Source: Streptomyces europaeiscabiei
GTDB lineage: Bacteria > Actinomycetota > Actinomycetes > Streptomycetales > Streptomycetaceae
Length of the DNA: 64,000 nt
NCBI RefSeq assembly: GCF_036346855.1
Contig: NZ_CP107841.1
Location: 10,234,001 to 10,298,000 of the forward strand
Reading direction: 5' to 3'
The notes under the pieces were generated by a model. It ran no database searches. It saw only the letters and a program-made list of their open reading frames with translations, and was not told the origin of the DNA. Shown in pieces: positions 26,211-34,865 of this stretch (positions are counted from its first letter, which is position 1; each line of letters opens with the position of its first letter). Both the position numbers and the translations under genes were made by a program.

Positions 26211-27623
26211 ATGCCACGCCCCATCAGCCGCCGCGCCCTGACCGCGGGAGCCATCGCCCTGGTCGTGTTCGGCACCACCGGTACGCCCGCCCACGCTGCC
26301 GCGCCGGCCTCACCCGCAGTGGATTTCACCAACCCGATCGCTCTCCAGCGAGCCGATCCGCATGTCTTCAAACACACCGACGGCTTCTACTACTTCACCG
26401 CCACCGTGCCCGCGTATGACAGGATCGTGATGCGCCGGGCCACCACCCTCCAGGGCCTTGCCACGGCCACGGAGACCACCATCTGGACCAAGCACGCCAG
26501 TGGTGAGATGGGCGCCCACATCTGGGCGCCGGAGATCCACTTCATCGACGGCAAGTGGTACGTCTACTTCTCCGCCGGCGCCGCCAATGACAAGTGGAAG
26601 ATCCGGATGTACGCGCTGGAGACCAGCGCCGCCAACCCGCTCACCGGTCCCTGGACGGAGAAGGGCCGGATCACCACCAACTGGGACTCCTGGTCCCTGG
26701 ACCACACGACCTTCGTCGTGGGCGGCATCCGCTACCTCGTCTGGGCCCAGAGCAACCCCTCCGGCCCCGGCGGCATCTACCTGGCGAAGATGTCGAACCC
26801 GTGGACGATCACTGGAACGCAAGTGCGTCTGTCCACTCCGGAGTTCGCCTGGGAGAAGCAGGGCTTCGACGTCAACGAGGGACCGGCGGTCCTGCAGAAG
26901 AACGGCAAGGTGTTCCTCACCTATTCGGCCAGTGCCACCGACGCCAACTACTGCCTCGGCATGCTCACCGCGAACGCCACCGCCGACCTGACGAACCCGG
27001 CCTCCTGGGCCAAGAGCACCCAGCCGGTGTTCAAGAGCAACGATGCCACCGGCCAGTACGGCCCCGGCCACAACTCCTTCACCGTCTCCGAGGACGGCAG
27101 ATCCGACATCCTCGTCTACCACGACCGCGACTACAAGAACATCACCGGCGACCCGCTCAACGACCCCAACCGCCGCACCCGCTTCCAGAAGATCTACTGG
27201 AACGCCGACGGCACCACCCCCGTCCGCTTCTCCTCGTACAACTTCCCCGACCGCTACATCCGCCATGAGGGCTTCAGAGCCAAGACCCAGGCCAACGTCA
27301 CCAACCTCGCCGACTCCCAGTTCCGTATCGTCCCCGGCCTCGTCGGCACCGGCACCGTCTCCCTTGAATCGGCCAACTTCCCCGGCTACTACCTGCGCCA
27401 CAAGAACTTCGAGGTCTGGGTCGAGAAGAACGACGGCACGACCACCTTCAAGAACGACGCCTCCTTCAACCAGCGCGCCGGCCTCGCCGACGCGACCGAC
27501 GGCATCTCCTTCGAGTCGCTCAACTTCCCCGGCCGCTACATCCGTCACTACAACAACCTGCTCCACATCCAGCCGATCAGCACCGCACTCGACCGGCAGG
27601 ACGCCACCTATTACGCGGAGTAG
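26211..27623 (+). CDS. Secreted GH43 arabinofuranosidase with AbfB/CBM42 module
   Basis: 470 residues from ATG 26211, behind GAGGAGAA. Tat-like N-terminus (ISRRALTAGAIALVVFG) ending near AHAAA. Catalytic motifs: 'LQRADPHVFKHTDGFYYFTATVP' (base Asp), 'HIWAPEIHFIDGKWYVYFSA' and 'VNEGPAVLQKNGKVFLTYSAS' (acid Glu). From about residue 340 an AbfB trefoil with 'SYNFPDRYIRHEGF', 'ANFPGYYLRHKNF' and 'LNFPGRYIRHYNN'. The catalytic half resembles the preceding ricin-GH43, while the binding half resembles the two earlier AbfB proteins, so modules have been exchanged within the cluster. Confidence 0.87.
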   Translation: MPRPISRRALTAGAIALVVFGTTGTPAHAAAPASPAVDFTNPIALQRADPHVFKHTDGFYYFTATVPAYDRIVMRRATTLQGLATATETTIWTKHASGEMGAHIWAPEIHFIDGKWYVYFSAGAANDKWKIRMYALETSAANPLTGPWTEKGRITTNWDSWSLDHTTFVVGGIRYLVWAQSNPSGPGGIYLAKMSNPWTITGTQVRLSTPEFAWEKQGFDVNEGPAVLQKNGKVFLTYSASATDANYCLGMLTANATADLTNPASWAKSTQPVFKSNDATGQYGPGHNSFTVSEDGRSDILVYHDRDYKNITGDPLNDPNRRTRFQKIYWNADGTTPVRFSSYNFPDRYIRHEGFRAKTQANVTNLADSQFRIVPGLVGTGTVSLESANFPGYYLRHKNFEVWVEKNDGTTTFKNDASFNQRAGLADATDGISFESLNFPGRYIRHYNNLLHIQPISTALDRQDATYYAE

Positions 27624-27837
27624 CAAGCCGACCGCCCGCGACATCACGTGCGATCTGCGACTCTCGCGTCACGTCGGCTTGGTGAAACTCGCCGACTTCA
27701 TGCGCGGTCGGGGGGACGCGACGGCCGTTCACAGGCCGGCCCCGGAGCGGCGAGCCGCAGGGGGTGTGACCCTGTGGCCCTGATTCCTCCGCTCGAGTCC
27801 ATGCTCACCGAAGCGGAGCGGAGATCGCTTCTCGCGG

Positions 27838-28299
27838 TCAGGGTGACTCGGCAGGACGGGTTCCTTGTGGCGGAGCGGAGAAGGAGGACGAGTGCCCTGG
27901 ATCTCGGCGCCCGAGGGGGTGGCTGCAGGACTGCGTGGTCGACTGGTGGCCCGCCCGGTCGGCTTCCGTTCGCAATGTGCGAGCTCGCTGGGCCGGGTCG
28001 TAGTTCGGTCCGACGCCCTCGATCAGCAGCAGGTCGCCCTCGATGTGATCGGTCCGCAAACGCAGGATGGCCCGGTAGGCGGGAGAGTCGTACCAGGCAC
28101 GGGCTTCGGCAAGGCTGGGGAACTCGATCAGCACCATGCTGCCGGGCCACGTACCCTCCACGACTTCGGTCGGCGGACCGTGGATGACGAAGTGGCCCGC
28201 GAAGGGGTCAAGGGTCGCCTGGATACGCCCCAAGTACTCGATGACGTCCGAGTGATTGCGGCGGCTGCGGAGATGAGCAAAGCCGTAAGCGGACACCAC
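27838..28299 (-). CDS. DUF1330 domain protein
   Basis: 153 residues from GTG 28299, five bases after AAGGAG. The core 'VVSAYGFAHLRSRRNHSDVIEYLGRIQATLDPFAGHFVIHGPPTEVVEGTWPGSMVLIEFPSLAEARAWYDSPAYRAILRLRTDH' is DUF1330, a small alpha+beta-barrel fold of dimeric ABM/YCII-like proteins with no known reaction. After about residue 105 the tail turns Arg/Pro/Ser-rich, unlike the family, which normally ends near residue 95-100. This suggests a lost stop codon or a 3' frameshift. Confidence 0.7.
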   Translation of the reverse strand: MVSAYGFAHLRSRRNHSDVIEYLGRIQATLDPFAGHFVIHGPPTEVVEGTWPGSMVLIEFPSLAEARAWYDSPAYRAILRLRTDHIEGDLLLIEGVGPNYDPAQRARTLRTEADRAGHQSTTQSCSHPLGRRDPGHSSSFSAPPQGTRPAESP

Positions 28300-28561
28300 A
28301 AGGCTCCTTCGTTCCGGCGGGGGAGTCGACAATGACCAGAACGTAGCCGCAGGTGGTTGGGTGGTGCGATTACTCCAGAGGTAATGGCGGCTTGCGGCTT
28401 GCGAGTTGCTGGTCGTGGTCGGCGGGTGAGCCGATCTCGCTCCTGATGCGCAAGCTCTCGCCGCCCGAATCGACAGGGACACCGCCACCCGACCCACCCG
28501 GGGCATGGCGAATGAGTACACAAAGCTCACATATGTACGGGGTGCAGTCAGGGCTCCCGCG

Positions 28562-29302
28562 TCAGGACGGGGCGAGGACGCAGAACTCGTGGCCCTCCGG
28601 GTCGGCCAGGCACGTCCACGGGACGTCGCCCTGGCCGAGGTCGATGTCGGTGGCGCCGAGGGCCCGCAGCCGGGTCACCTCCGCCTCCTGATCGTCGCCG
28701 GGGTACGGCAACAGGTCGAGATGGACACGGTCCGGCACGGTCTTCCCGCCGGGCGTGCGGCGGAACTCGAGATACGGGCCGACACCCTGGGCGGAGCGCA
28801 GCACCGCAAGATCGTCAGTCACCTCATGCAGGATCCAGTCCATCGCCTCACCCCAGAACCGGGCCATGGCCCGCGGATCCGCGCAGTCGACCACCACGGC
28901 GGCGATCGGCCCGGTGTCCCGGTAGATCTCCCGAGGCTCCAGCACACAGAACTCGTTGCCCTCCGGGTCGGCGAGGACCGTCCAGGGTACTTTGCCCTGG
29001 CCCACGTGGGCGGGCGTCGCACCGAGGGCCTGGAGGCGCGCGACCAACTCCGCCTGATGGGCCGCAGAGGTGGTGGCGAGATCGAGGTGTACACGGTTCT
29101 TCGCTGTCGTCTTGGGTTCCGGGACGGGAACGACGTCGACGCAGACGGCGACCGGGTCCGGCCAGACGAGGCCGCCGACAGGCCCCACGTAGGTGGTCAC
29201 GCCGGGGCTGTAGGCACTCCAGCCGAGTGCCTCCGCCCAGAACCGGCCGACCGCCGAGGCATCGAGAGCCTTCATGTTCACCTGAACAGGTCGCAGCGAC
29301 AT
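28562..29302 (-). CDS. Tandem VOC (glyoxalase-fold) protein
   Basis: 246 residues made of two vicinal-oxygen-chelate domains (about 1-120 and 125-246). Each shows the same pattern: 'SAVGRFWAEALGW ... NRVHLDLAT ... VPWTVLADPEGNEFCVLEP' and 'RAMARFWGEAMDW ... DRVHLDLLPY ... VPWTCLADPEGHEFCVLAP'. The metal-ligand positions (His in VHLDL, Glu in EFCVL) are kept in both halves. Such proteins act as dioxygenases, resistance proteins or isomerases; the substrate cannot be told. The start MSLRPVQVNM fits domain onset. Confidence 0.83.
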   Translation of the reverse strand: MSLRPVQVNMKALDASAVGRFWAEALGWSAYSPGVTTYVGPVGGLVWPDPVAVCVDVVPVPEPKTTAKNRVHLDLATTSAAHQAELVARLQALGATPAHVGQGKVPWTVLADPEGNEFCVLEPREIYRDTGPIAAVVVDCADPRAMARFWGEAMDWILHEVTDDLAVLRSAQGVGPYLEFRRTPGGKTVPDRVHLDLLPYPGDDQEAEVTRLRALGATDIDLGQGDVPWTCLADPEGHEFCVLAPS

Positions 29303-29635
29303 GGCGATGATCCTATGCACCCGGTCCGCAGCGACATCCGCGGGTACCGTCGCCAGGACAGACGCTTGATCGGCAGCCGAGTCGTCGTGGGACGTCGGGT
29401 GGCCGGTCAATGCCAGCCACAAGCGGGTCAATGCCAGCCACAAGCGGGCCTGGAGCAGGGCAGGCAAATCCACAGCCGTCTCCACGCCGGTGGACTCCTC
29501 GCCCCCTGGGGCTCGGGACCGGAGTACGGTGGCGGTACCGAGAGCACCTCGCACGCCGTCATCCACTTCGGCGTCGCCCTCGGGGAACGGCAATCCCGGA
29601 GCGCATGGCGTCCGGTCGGAAATGAGCCGCCCCAC
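29303..29635. other. Divergent intergenic region with a 21-bp tandem duplication
   Basis: Upstream region shared by the VOC gene (minus) and the dehydrogenase (plus). A 21-bp unit is perfectly duplicated in tandem at 29405-29425 and 29426-29446. No gene recognised. Confidence 0.6.
29405..29446. repeat. Perfect 21-bp tandem duplication
   Basis: Two identical copies containing AATGCCAGCCACAAGCG, head to tail, in the leader region of the dehydrogenase gene. Confidence 0.85.
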
Positions 29636-30832
29636 ATGAGCATGTTGAGTCTCGGAGTACTCGCCTCCTCGCACAAGGAGAACGAGTTTCGGCTGCCGCT
29701 GCACCCCAGCCACCTCGAACGGATCGCCCCGGACATACGCGCGAGGATCTTCCTCGAAGAGGGCTACGGCCGACGGTTCGGCGTCGCCGATGACGCGCTG
29801 CGACCACTTGTGGCGGGCCTGCGTTCTCGTGCGGAACTCCTCGCCGAGTGCGACGTACTGCTGTTGCCCAAACCGATGCACGACGATGTCGCCGAGCTGC
29901 GCGAGGGGCAGGTGCTGTGGGGATGGCCGCACTGTGTGCAGGACGAGAAGATGACACAGATCGCCATTGACCGACGGCTGACCCTGATCGCCTGGGAGGC
30001 CATGAACCACTGGACCTCCTCGGGCGCCTTCAGCGTCCACGTGTTCCACAAGAACAACGAGCTGGCCGGCTACTGCTCGGTGCTGCACGCCCTGCAGCTC
30101 GGCGGGTTGACCGGCAGCTATGGGCGCCGCCTGCGGGCGGCGGTCATCAGCTTCGGTGCCACGGCGCGCGGAGCTGTCACGGGCCTGGGCGCCATGGGGG
30201 TCTCCGACGTCACGGTGCTCACCCAGCGTGCCGCCGCGGCGGTGGCCTCGCCGATGCCCTCGGTCGTGATGGGCCACTTCGAGGAGCAGGAGGACGATCC
30301 CTCGCGCCTGCAGGCATCCACCCCGACCGGTCCCGTGCCGCTGGCGGAGTACCTGGCAGGGTTCGACATCATCGTCAACTGCGTCCTGCAGGACACCGAC
30401 GCGCCGCTCATGTTCGTCGACGACGAGGAACTCGCTCTGTTCCGGCCGGGCACCTTCTTCATCGACGTCGCCTGCGACGAGGGCATGGGCTTCGGATGGG
30501 CCCGCCCGACCACCTTCGGTGAGCCCATGCTCACGGTGGGACCGGGTTGCCACTACTACGGGGTGGATCACAGCCCGTCCCACCTGTGGAACTCCGCCAC
30601 CTGGGAAATCAGCGAGGCGCTCCTTCCCTATCTGCGCAAGGTCATGAGCGGCCCTCAGACATGGGACAGCGACGTGACGCTCAGAAAGGCCATCGAGATC
30701 CGCGACGGCGTCGTCCAGAACCCGAAGATCCTTTCCTTCCAGCACCGTCAGGCCGACCACCCTCATGGTCCTGAGGCCCCGGCGACCCCGCTGGACCCGG
30801 AGCTCCAGGGGTCATCCGTGCGACCGGTCTGA
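29636..30832 (+). CDS. Alanine dehydrogenase / N5-(carboxyethyl)ornithine synthase family enzyme
   Basis: 398 residues from ATG 29636. The AlaDh/PNT layout is visible: N-terminal 'KENEFRLPLHPSHLERI...IFLEEGYGRRFGV', 'ADVLLLPKPMHDDVAELREGQVLWGW', then an NAD-binding domain with 'AAVISFGATARGAVTGLGAMGVSDVTVLTQR' (G-x-T-A-x-G-A in place of GxGxxG) and 'GTFFIDVACDEGMGFGWA'. The sequence follows N5-(1-carboxyethyl)-L-ornithine synthase (an opine-forming reductase condensing pyruvate with ornithine) more than true alanine dehydrogenase, but I cannot separate the two functions by eye. Monocistronic, with a strong hairpin after it. Confidence 0.78.
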   Translation: MSMLSLGVLASSHKENEFRLPLHPSHLERIAPDIRARIFLEEGYGRRFGVADDALRPLVAGLRSRAELLAECDVLLLPKPMHDDVAELREGQVLWGWPHCVQDEKMTQIAIDRRLTLIAWEAMNHWTSSGAFSVHVFHKNNELAGYCSVLHALQLGGLTGSYGRRLRAAVISFGATARGAVTGLGAMGVSDVTVLTQRAAAAVASPMPSVVMGHFEEQEDDPSRLQASTPTGPVPLAEYLAGFDIIVNCVLQDTDAPLMFVDDEELALFRPGTFFIDVACDEGMGFGWARPTTFGEPMLTVGPGCHYYGVDHSPSHLWNSATWEISEALLPYLRKVMSGPQTWDSDVTLRKAIEIRDGVVQNPKILSFQHRQADHPHGPEAPATPLDPELQGSSVRPV

Positions 30833-30839
30833 TCGGGAC

Positions 30840-30881
30840 CTGGACGAGCTCGTCGGCCGGTGGGCCGACCGGCTCGTCCAG
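30840..30881 (+). terminator. Long hairpin terminator
   Basis: Outer arms CTGGACGAGC / GCTCGTCCAG pair perfectly and the inner GTCGGCC / GGCCGAC extends the stem. It starts 8 bp after the dehydrogenase stop. Confidence 0.75.
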
Positions 30882-31082
30882 GCGGCGACCGGCCGACTCA
30901 CCCACCTCAGCCGTTGCAGGGGCAGGCCCGCCCGGCAGTTGATCACTCACTGCCGGCGGTGCCGGTGGACTGCGGGGGAGACTACTCACAGGTCGGCACG
31001 GAGAACACCTCCTGGAATCCGCCGTGCCGGGGCAGGGCTTGCCCCCGTTCTCTCGCCAGGTCGGCGCGCCACTTGCCTGGCG

Positions 31083-31484
31083 TCATGCGTTCCAAGAGCG
31101 AGTGCACAGGACGAGGCGGTAGCCGTCCGGGTCCGTGATCGTCACTCCGTACTGGTCCCAATACGGATTGTGTGCGGTGACTCTGGTTCCCCCTGCGGCC
31201 AGGAGGCGTTCGATCTGCTCGTCGGTGACGGGAGTGCCGAGGTAGACGACGAAGAGGTCGTCCACGGTGGGGGTGGGCTCCAGCGGGTTCTCCGGATCGT
31301 GGGTGATCTCGAAGTGCCATGTCCCGGCGGGCGGGCCGACCATGAGCAGGTCGTGCTCGCCGGAGACACGCTCGGTGGTTCGCCACAGGACATCGAGCCC
31401 GAGTCCCTGGACGTAGAAGCGTTCGGCGGCTGCGAGGTCCCGGGACGGGCGCGCCATCCTGATCTGGGTGGTGGAGTCAAGCAT
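31083..31484 (-). CDS. VOC (glyoxalase-fold) family protein
   Basis: 133 residues from ATG 31484, eight bases after GGGAG; ATG 31499 is the alternative start. One VOC domain: 'IRMARPSRDLAAAERFYVQGLGLDVLWR', 'TWHFEITHDPENP' (metal-ligand His region) and 'YWDQYGVTITDPDGYRLVLC'. The YGVTxxDPDGYR motif is common to Streptomyces glyoxalase/bleomycin-resistance-like proteins. Function unknown. Confidence 0.8.
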   Translation of the reverse strand: MLDSTTQIRMARPSRDLAAAERFYVQGLGLDVLWRTTERVSGEHDLLMVGPPAGTWHFEITHDPENPLEPTPTVDDLFVVYLGTPVTDEQIERLLAAGGTRVTAHNPYWDQYGVTITDPDGYRLVLCTRSWNA

Positions 31485-32029
31485 GTGGAGCACTCCCATA
31501 CGGCACCGCGAGGCGGGCCTGTCGAAGTAGTGGTGGTCGAACGGGCTCGGAGACTCCAAGTATCCCGGCTCGTATGGCAGTTGCAGTGCGCCATCAGTGC
31601 TCCTGCGCGCGGGCGGCCTCGGTGGTGCTGACGGCGGCACGATTCTGGACGGATCGTGGTGGACAGACTTCCCTTTGGAGTGGCCACGCGGGGGTCCGAG
31701 GTCGATCGAGGCCGTCGGATGACCATGCGTCAGTTCGAGGCCCGTCGGGGTGTCTGTCGTCCTTGAGGACATGACCAGGTGACGTGGGCCGGCCGCCGGG
31801 AAGGGCGACACGTGAGGGGGCCGCCATGGTTCCCCCGGTGCCCTGTCCGCGATGGCACCTGACCTGCCCGCGATCGTATTCGGGGTGGTGTCCCGGGGGC
31901 CGGGCTGTCGGCGTGGTCACCGGGCCGGTGCAGGTCAGGCCCGTCCTCGCGGGCCAACCGTCGGAGGGCCCGTCGCACCACGTACGTGCCTGGGTACGGG
32001 TCCGGGAGCAGTCCGGCGCGCGGTGGTGG
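31485..32029. other. Intergenic, nothing recognised
   Basis: About 545 bp. Open frames on both strands are shadow-like. I see no repeat, hairpin or conserved motif. Confidence 0.4.
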
Positions 32030-32710
32030 TCAGTAGGTGAGCGCGTCCTCGGCGGTGCCGAAGAAACTGGTGACCTGGCCGTCGTTGACCGTCACGGGGC
32101 CGTCGACGATCGCCACGGTCGCCGGGCTCTCGGAGGCGGTGAGTGCGACTTCCACCTGGTCGGTGCTCTTGCCGCCCGCGGTGTCGGCGCGGGCGAACAG
32201 GATCCCGGCGTAGGCGCTCTCGCCGGCCTCCACGATCCAGTCCTTGCCGTCGGGGCCCATGTGCTCGGCGGCGCCGTCGAGCCCCGGAATCGTGATCACC
32301 AGCTCGTTCGCCGGCAGCAGACAGGGGTCGCCGCTCTTGTTGGTCGCGGTCAGCAGGGCGTGGTTGACGAGCTTGGACGCGACGGTGACCTTGTAGCTCA
32401 AGTCGGTCGTCTCGCACATGCCCACGCCACCGTCCTGATCGTCGTCCACCCCGGGTTCCGAGGACGGCGGGGCGCTCTCGGGGCTGCCGGACGAGTCGCC
32501 GTTGTCGCCGCCGCCGTCGCCAGGACCGGCAGTCGAAGGCGTGTCGCCCTCCTTGCCCTTGCCTCTGTCGGCAACGGACGGGCTCGCTGCCGCGCTCGGG
32601 GCGGCCGTGTCCTTCTCCGCGTCGCCGTTGCAGGCGGTCAGCGCCATGATGCCGAGCGAGAGGACGGCGAGTACGGCGGTGGTGCGGCGCGAACGAGTTG
32701 TGTAAGCCAT
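32030..32710 (-). CDS. Secreted lipoprotein, DUF4232-like
   Basis: 226 residues from ATG 32710. Signal peptide 'RRTTAVLAVLSLGIMALTAC' with lipobox LTAC, then a Ser/Pro/Gly/Asp-rich linker (about 30-95) and a beta-rich domain starting 'CETTDLSYKVTVASKLVNHALLTATNKSGDPCLLPANELVITIPG'. A pair of cysteines (MCETTDL and DPCLL) brackets the first strands, as in DUF4232 proteins. It is anchored to the outer face of the membrane. Role unknown. Confidence 0.75.
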   Translation of the reverse strand: MAYTTRSRRTTAVLAVLSLGIMALTACNGDAEKDTAAPSAAASPSVADRGKGKEGDTPSTAGPGDGGGDNGDSSGSPESAPPSSEPGVDDDQDGGVGMCETTDLSYKVTVASKLVNHALLTATNKSGDPCLLPANELVITIPGLDGAAEHMGPDGKDWIVEAGESAYAGILFARADTAGGKSTDQVEVALTASESPATVAIVDGPVTVNDGQVTSFFGTAEDALTY

Positions 32711-33311
32711 GAGAAGCCCCCCGGGAATCGGAATGTCCCGGTGATCGTGCCGCACAGACGCGGTACTGCAACCTGCTCACATCGAGAGAGAACCGTCTCC
32801 GTACGGATTTGTGACAATGTGACCGCGACTGTGGCGGAGTGCACCCGGGTGACAGGTGTGGCAACCGCCGGGAACGAGGAACAGGCAGGCGGCCGGGCTC
32901 CTGCTCTGAATGGAGCAGTATCGCCGTGCCTGGTGCGGTCGACAGCAGACAGATGTCGAGGAACGCCAGACCGTACTGGCCGCCCGCGAAGAACAGTGGT
33001 GTTCAGTGTCCAGGCCATGTCGAACACAGGCCGCGCGCTCCGGAAGACGACCTCCGCCTCAAGAAGCGGCGTGGTGACTGCGCCCTGACACGCATGGCAC
33101 CCGACATCAGGAGCCTCCCTCGTGCGGTACCGACTGGCATCGCCTCATGGCAGTAGCACCCTGACCGATGCCGCTTCTTGCGGGTGCCCACCACTGGGCC
33201 GCCCATGCGGCACGGGAACGGCTGCCCGGCGTGATCCTCGGCAGGCCGAGGATGGCTTCCGTGTGCGGGTAGCGCCGTCACGGTGTTCGAGGGACCAACC
33301 CCACGACGGCA
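32711..33311. other. Intergenic, nothing recognised
   Basis: About 600 bp upstream of the lipoprotein and downstream of crtU. No intact gene or clear motif. Confidence 0.4.
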
Positions 33312-34865
33312 TCATCCGAGTCGCGCGAGGCGGCGCAGCAGCGGGCCGCGACCACGGTCGGGAACGGTCCACAGGGTCTGGCCGCTGACCCCCCACCGCT
33401 CGAGCAGGGCGTTGGCGGCGAGGAACCCGCTTGTGGCCGCGCGCTCCATGAGAGCGACCGGGAGGCCGGTGCGGACCAGGTCCCCGGCCACCACCAGTCC
33501 GGGGTCGCTGGTGCGTACCGTGGGCCGATTGTCGTACTCGCCGACCGGGAACAGCGGGCAGTCGGCCCGCCACTCGTGCCGTTCGTCCAGCACGGTCGCC
33601 TCGCGTGTCTCGGGGTAGACACGGTGCAACTGTTCCAGCAGACGCTTCTGTTCGACGTCGTGGGGTGAGCGGTCGGGCAGGGCGTAGGCGTGCAGTTCCA
33701 CGACGGATCCGCCGGTGCGGGCGGCCCAACGCGCCGCCTCGCCCTCCCAGCGTTCGAGCACGCTGACGTTGTCGAGGGTGCCGTAGCCGCTGGTGCCCAG
33801 GAAGCCGGGACGGCCGACTGCGACGGGCCGGTCCAGCCACAGGCGGGAGACCAGGAACGGTGGCGCGCTCCGCAGGGTGGCCACCCGCTCGCGCCACGCG
33901 GCGTCGGCCAGGCGCGGGGAGCGTCCGACGAGGCAGCGGAGGCCGACCGTGTCCATGGCCAGGACGACGGTGTCATGGCGCAGTTCCTCCTGGCCGGCGG
34001 CGACGAGGAAGCCGCCGTCGGGCGTGGGCTCGATCATCTCGACCGGGGTTCCGGGGCGCAGGTCGGCTCCGTGGCCGCGCAGGTAGTCGGAGAGGGGGTT
34101 CCACAGGGCGGTGGGGAAGGGTTCGTCGGGTACGTCGAACAGGAGCCCTTCTGCCGAGCCGAGGAAGTAGATGTGGAACATGAGCACCATCTCGGCCGCG
34201 GACAACTCGCGGGGGTCGGCGAAGAAGCTGCGGGAGAACACCTCGAACGCGAGGTGCTGCGCGGCCTCGGGGAAGCGGATCGCGTCGAGGAAGTCGCGGG
34301 CGCTGACGTCGTCCAGACGGGTGTGGACATCGGGAACCCGGACGTCCAGCAGGGGCAGCGCGGCGACCGGGTTCATGCGGAACAGGTCGCGGAGGCCGAA
34401 GGCAGGGCTCAAGGCTACGAATCCGAGCGCGCTCCACGGAGGGGTGCGCGGGACGCGCCGGAAACTGTCGTCGAGACCGTCGACGTGCCGTAGGGGGTAG
34501 TCGGGCAGTCCCCGCAGACGCGTCAGACGGGGGTCGGTGCGTCGCAGCAGTCCGCGCAGGTTGTAGTACTGGCGGAAGAACGCGTGGAAGCCGCGGCTCA
34601 TGGTGACGGTGGTGCCGTCCGACAGAACGGTCGGCCAGCCGGCCAGGCGTCCGCCGAGGGTCGGCTCCCGTTCGTAGAGGGTGACCCGCACGCCGCGTTC
34701 GGCGAGGGCCGTCGCGGCCGCAAGTCCGGCGATGCCGCCTCCGACGACGGCGGTGGTCGGGGGACGGCCGCCCGTGAAGCGCGGGGCGCCCGGCACGGCG
34801 TCCAGCCTGCGGGCCCGCCGGTCCCTGCCGGGCCTCATCGGGGCGGTGCGCCGGGGAGCCCTCAT
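33312..34865 (-). CDS. crtU: Carotenoid beta-ring desaturase/methyltransferase (isorenieratene synthase, CrtU)
   Basis: 517 residues. FAD-binding Rossmann motif 'TAVVGGGIAGLAAATALAERGVRVTLYEREPTLGGRLAG' near residues 37-75, then 'MSRGFHAFFRQYYNLRGLLRR', diagnostic of CrtU, and a C-terminal flavin segment 'PGLVVAGDLVRTGLPVALMERAATSGFLAANALL'. CrtU aromatises the beta-rings of beta-carotene with a methyl shift, giving isorenieratene. Its ATG overlaps the crtT stop (ATGA), so it is the last gene of the crtY-T-U operon. Confidence 0.92.
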   Translation of the reverse strand: MRAPRRTAPMRPGRDRRARRLDAVPGAPRFTGGRPPTTAVVGGGIAGLAAATALAERGVRVTLYEREPTLGGRLAGWPTVLSDGTTVTMSRGFHAFFRQYYNLRGLLRRTDPRLTRLRGLPDYPLRHVDGLDDSFRRVPRTPPWSALGFVALSPAFGLRDLFRMNPVAALPLLDVRVPDVHTRLDDVSARDFLDAIRFPEAAQHLAFEVFSRSFFADPRELSAAEMVLMFHIYFLGSAEGLLFDVPDEPFPTALWNPLSDYLRGHGADLRPGTPVEMIEPTPDGGFLVAAGQEELRHDTVVLAMDTVGLRCLVGRSPRLADAAWRERVATLRSAPPFLVSRLWLDRPVAVGRPGFLGTSGYGTLDNVSVLERWEGEAARWAARTGGSVVELHAYALPDRSPHDVEQKRLLEQLHRVYPETREATVLDERHEWRADCPLFPVGEYDNRPTVRTSDPGLVVAGDLVRTGLPVALMERAATSGFLAANALLERWGVSGQTLWTVPDRGRGPLLRRLARLG

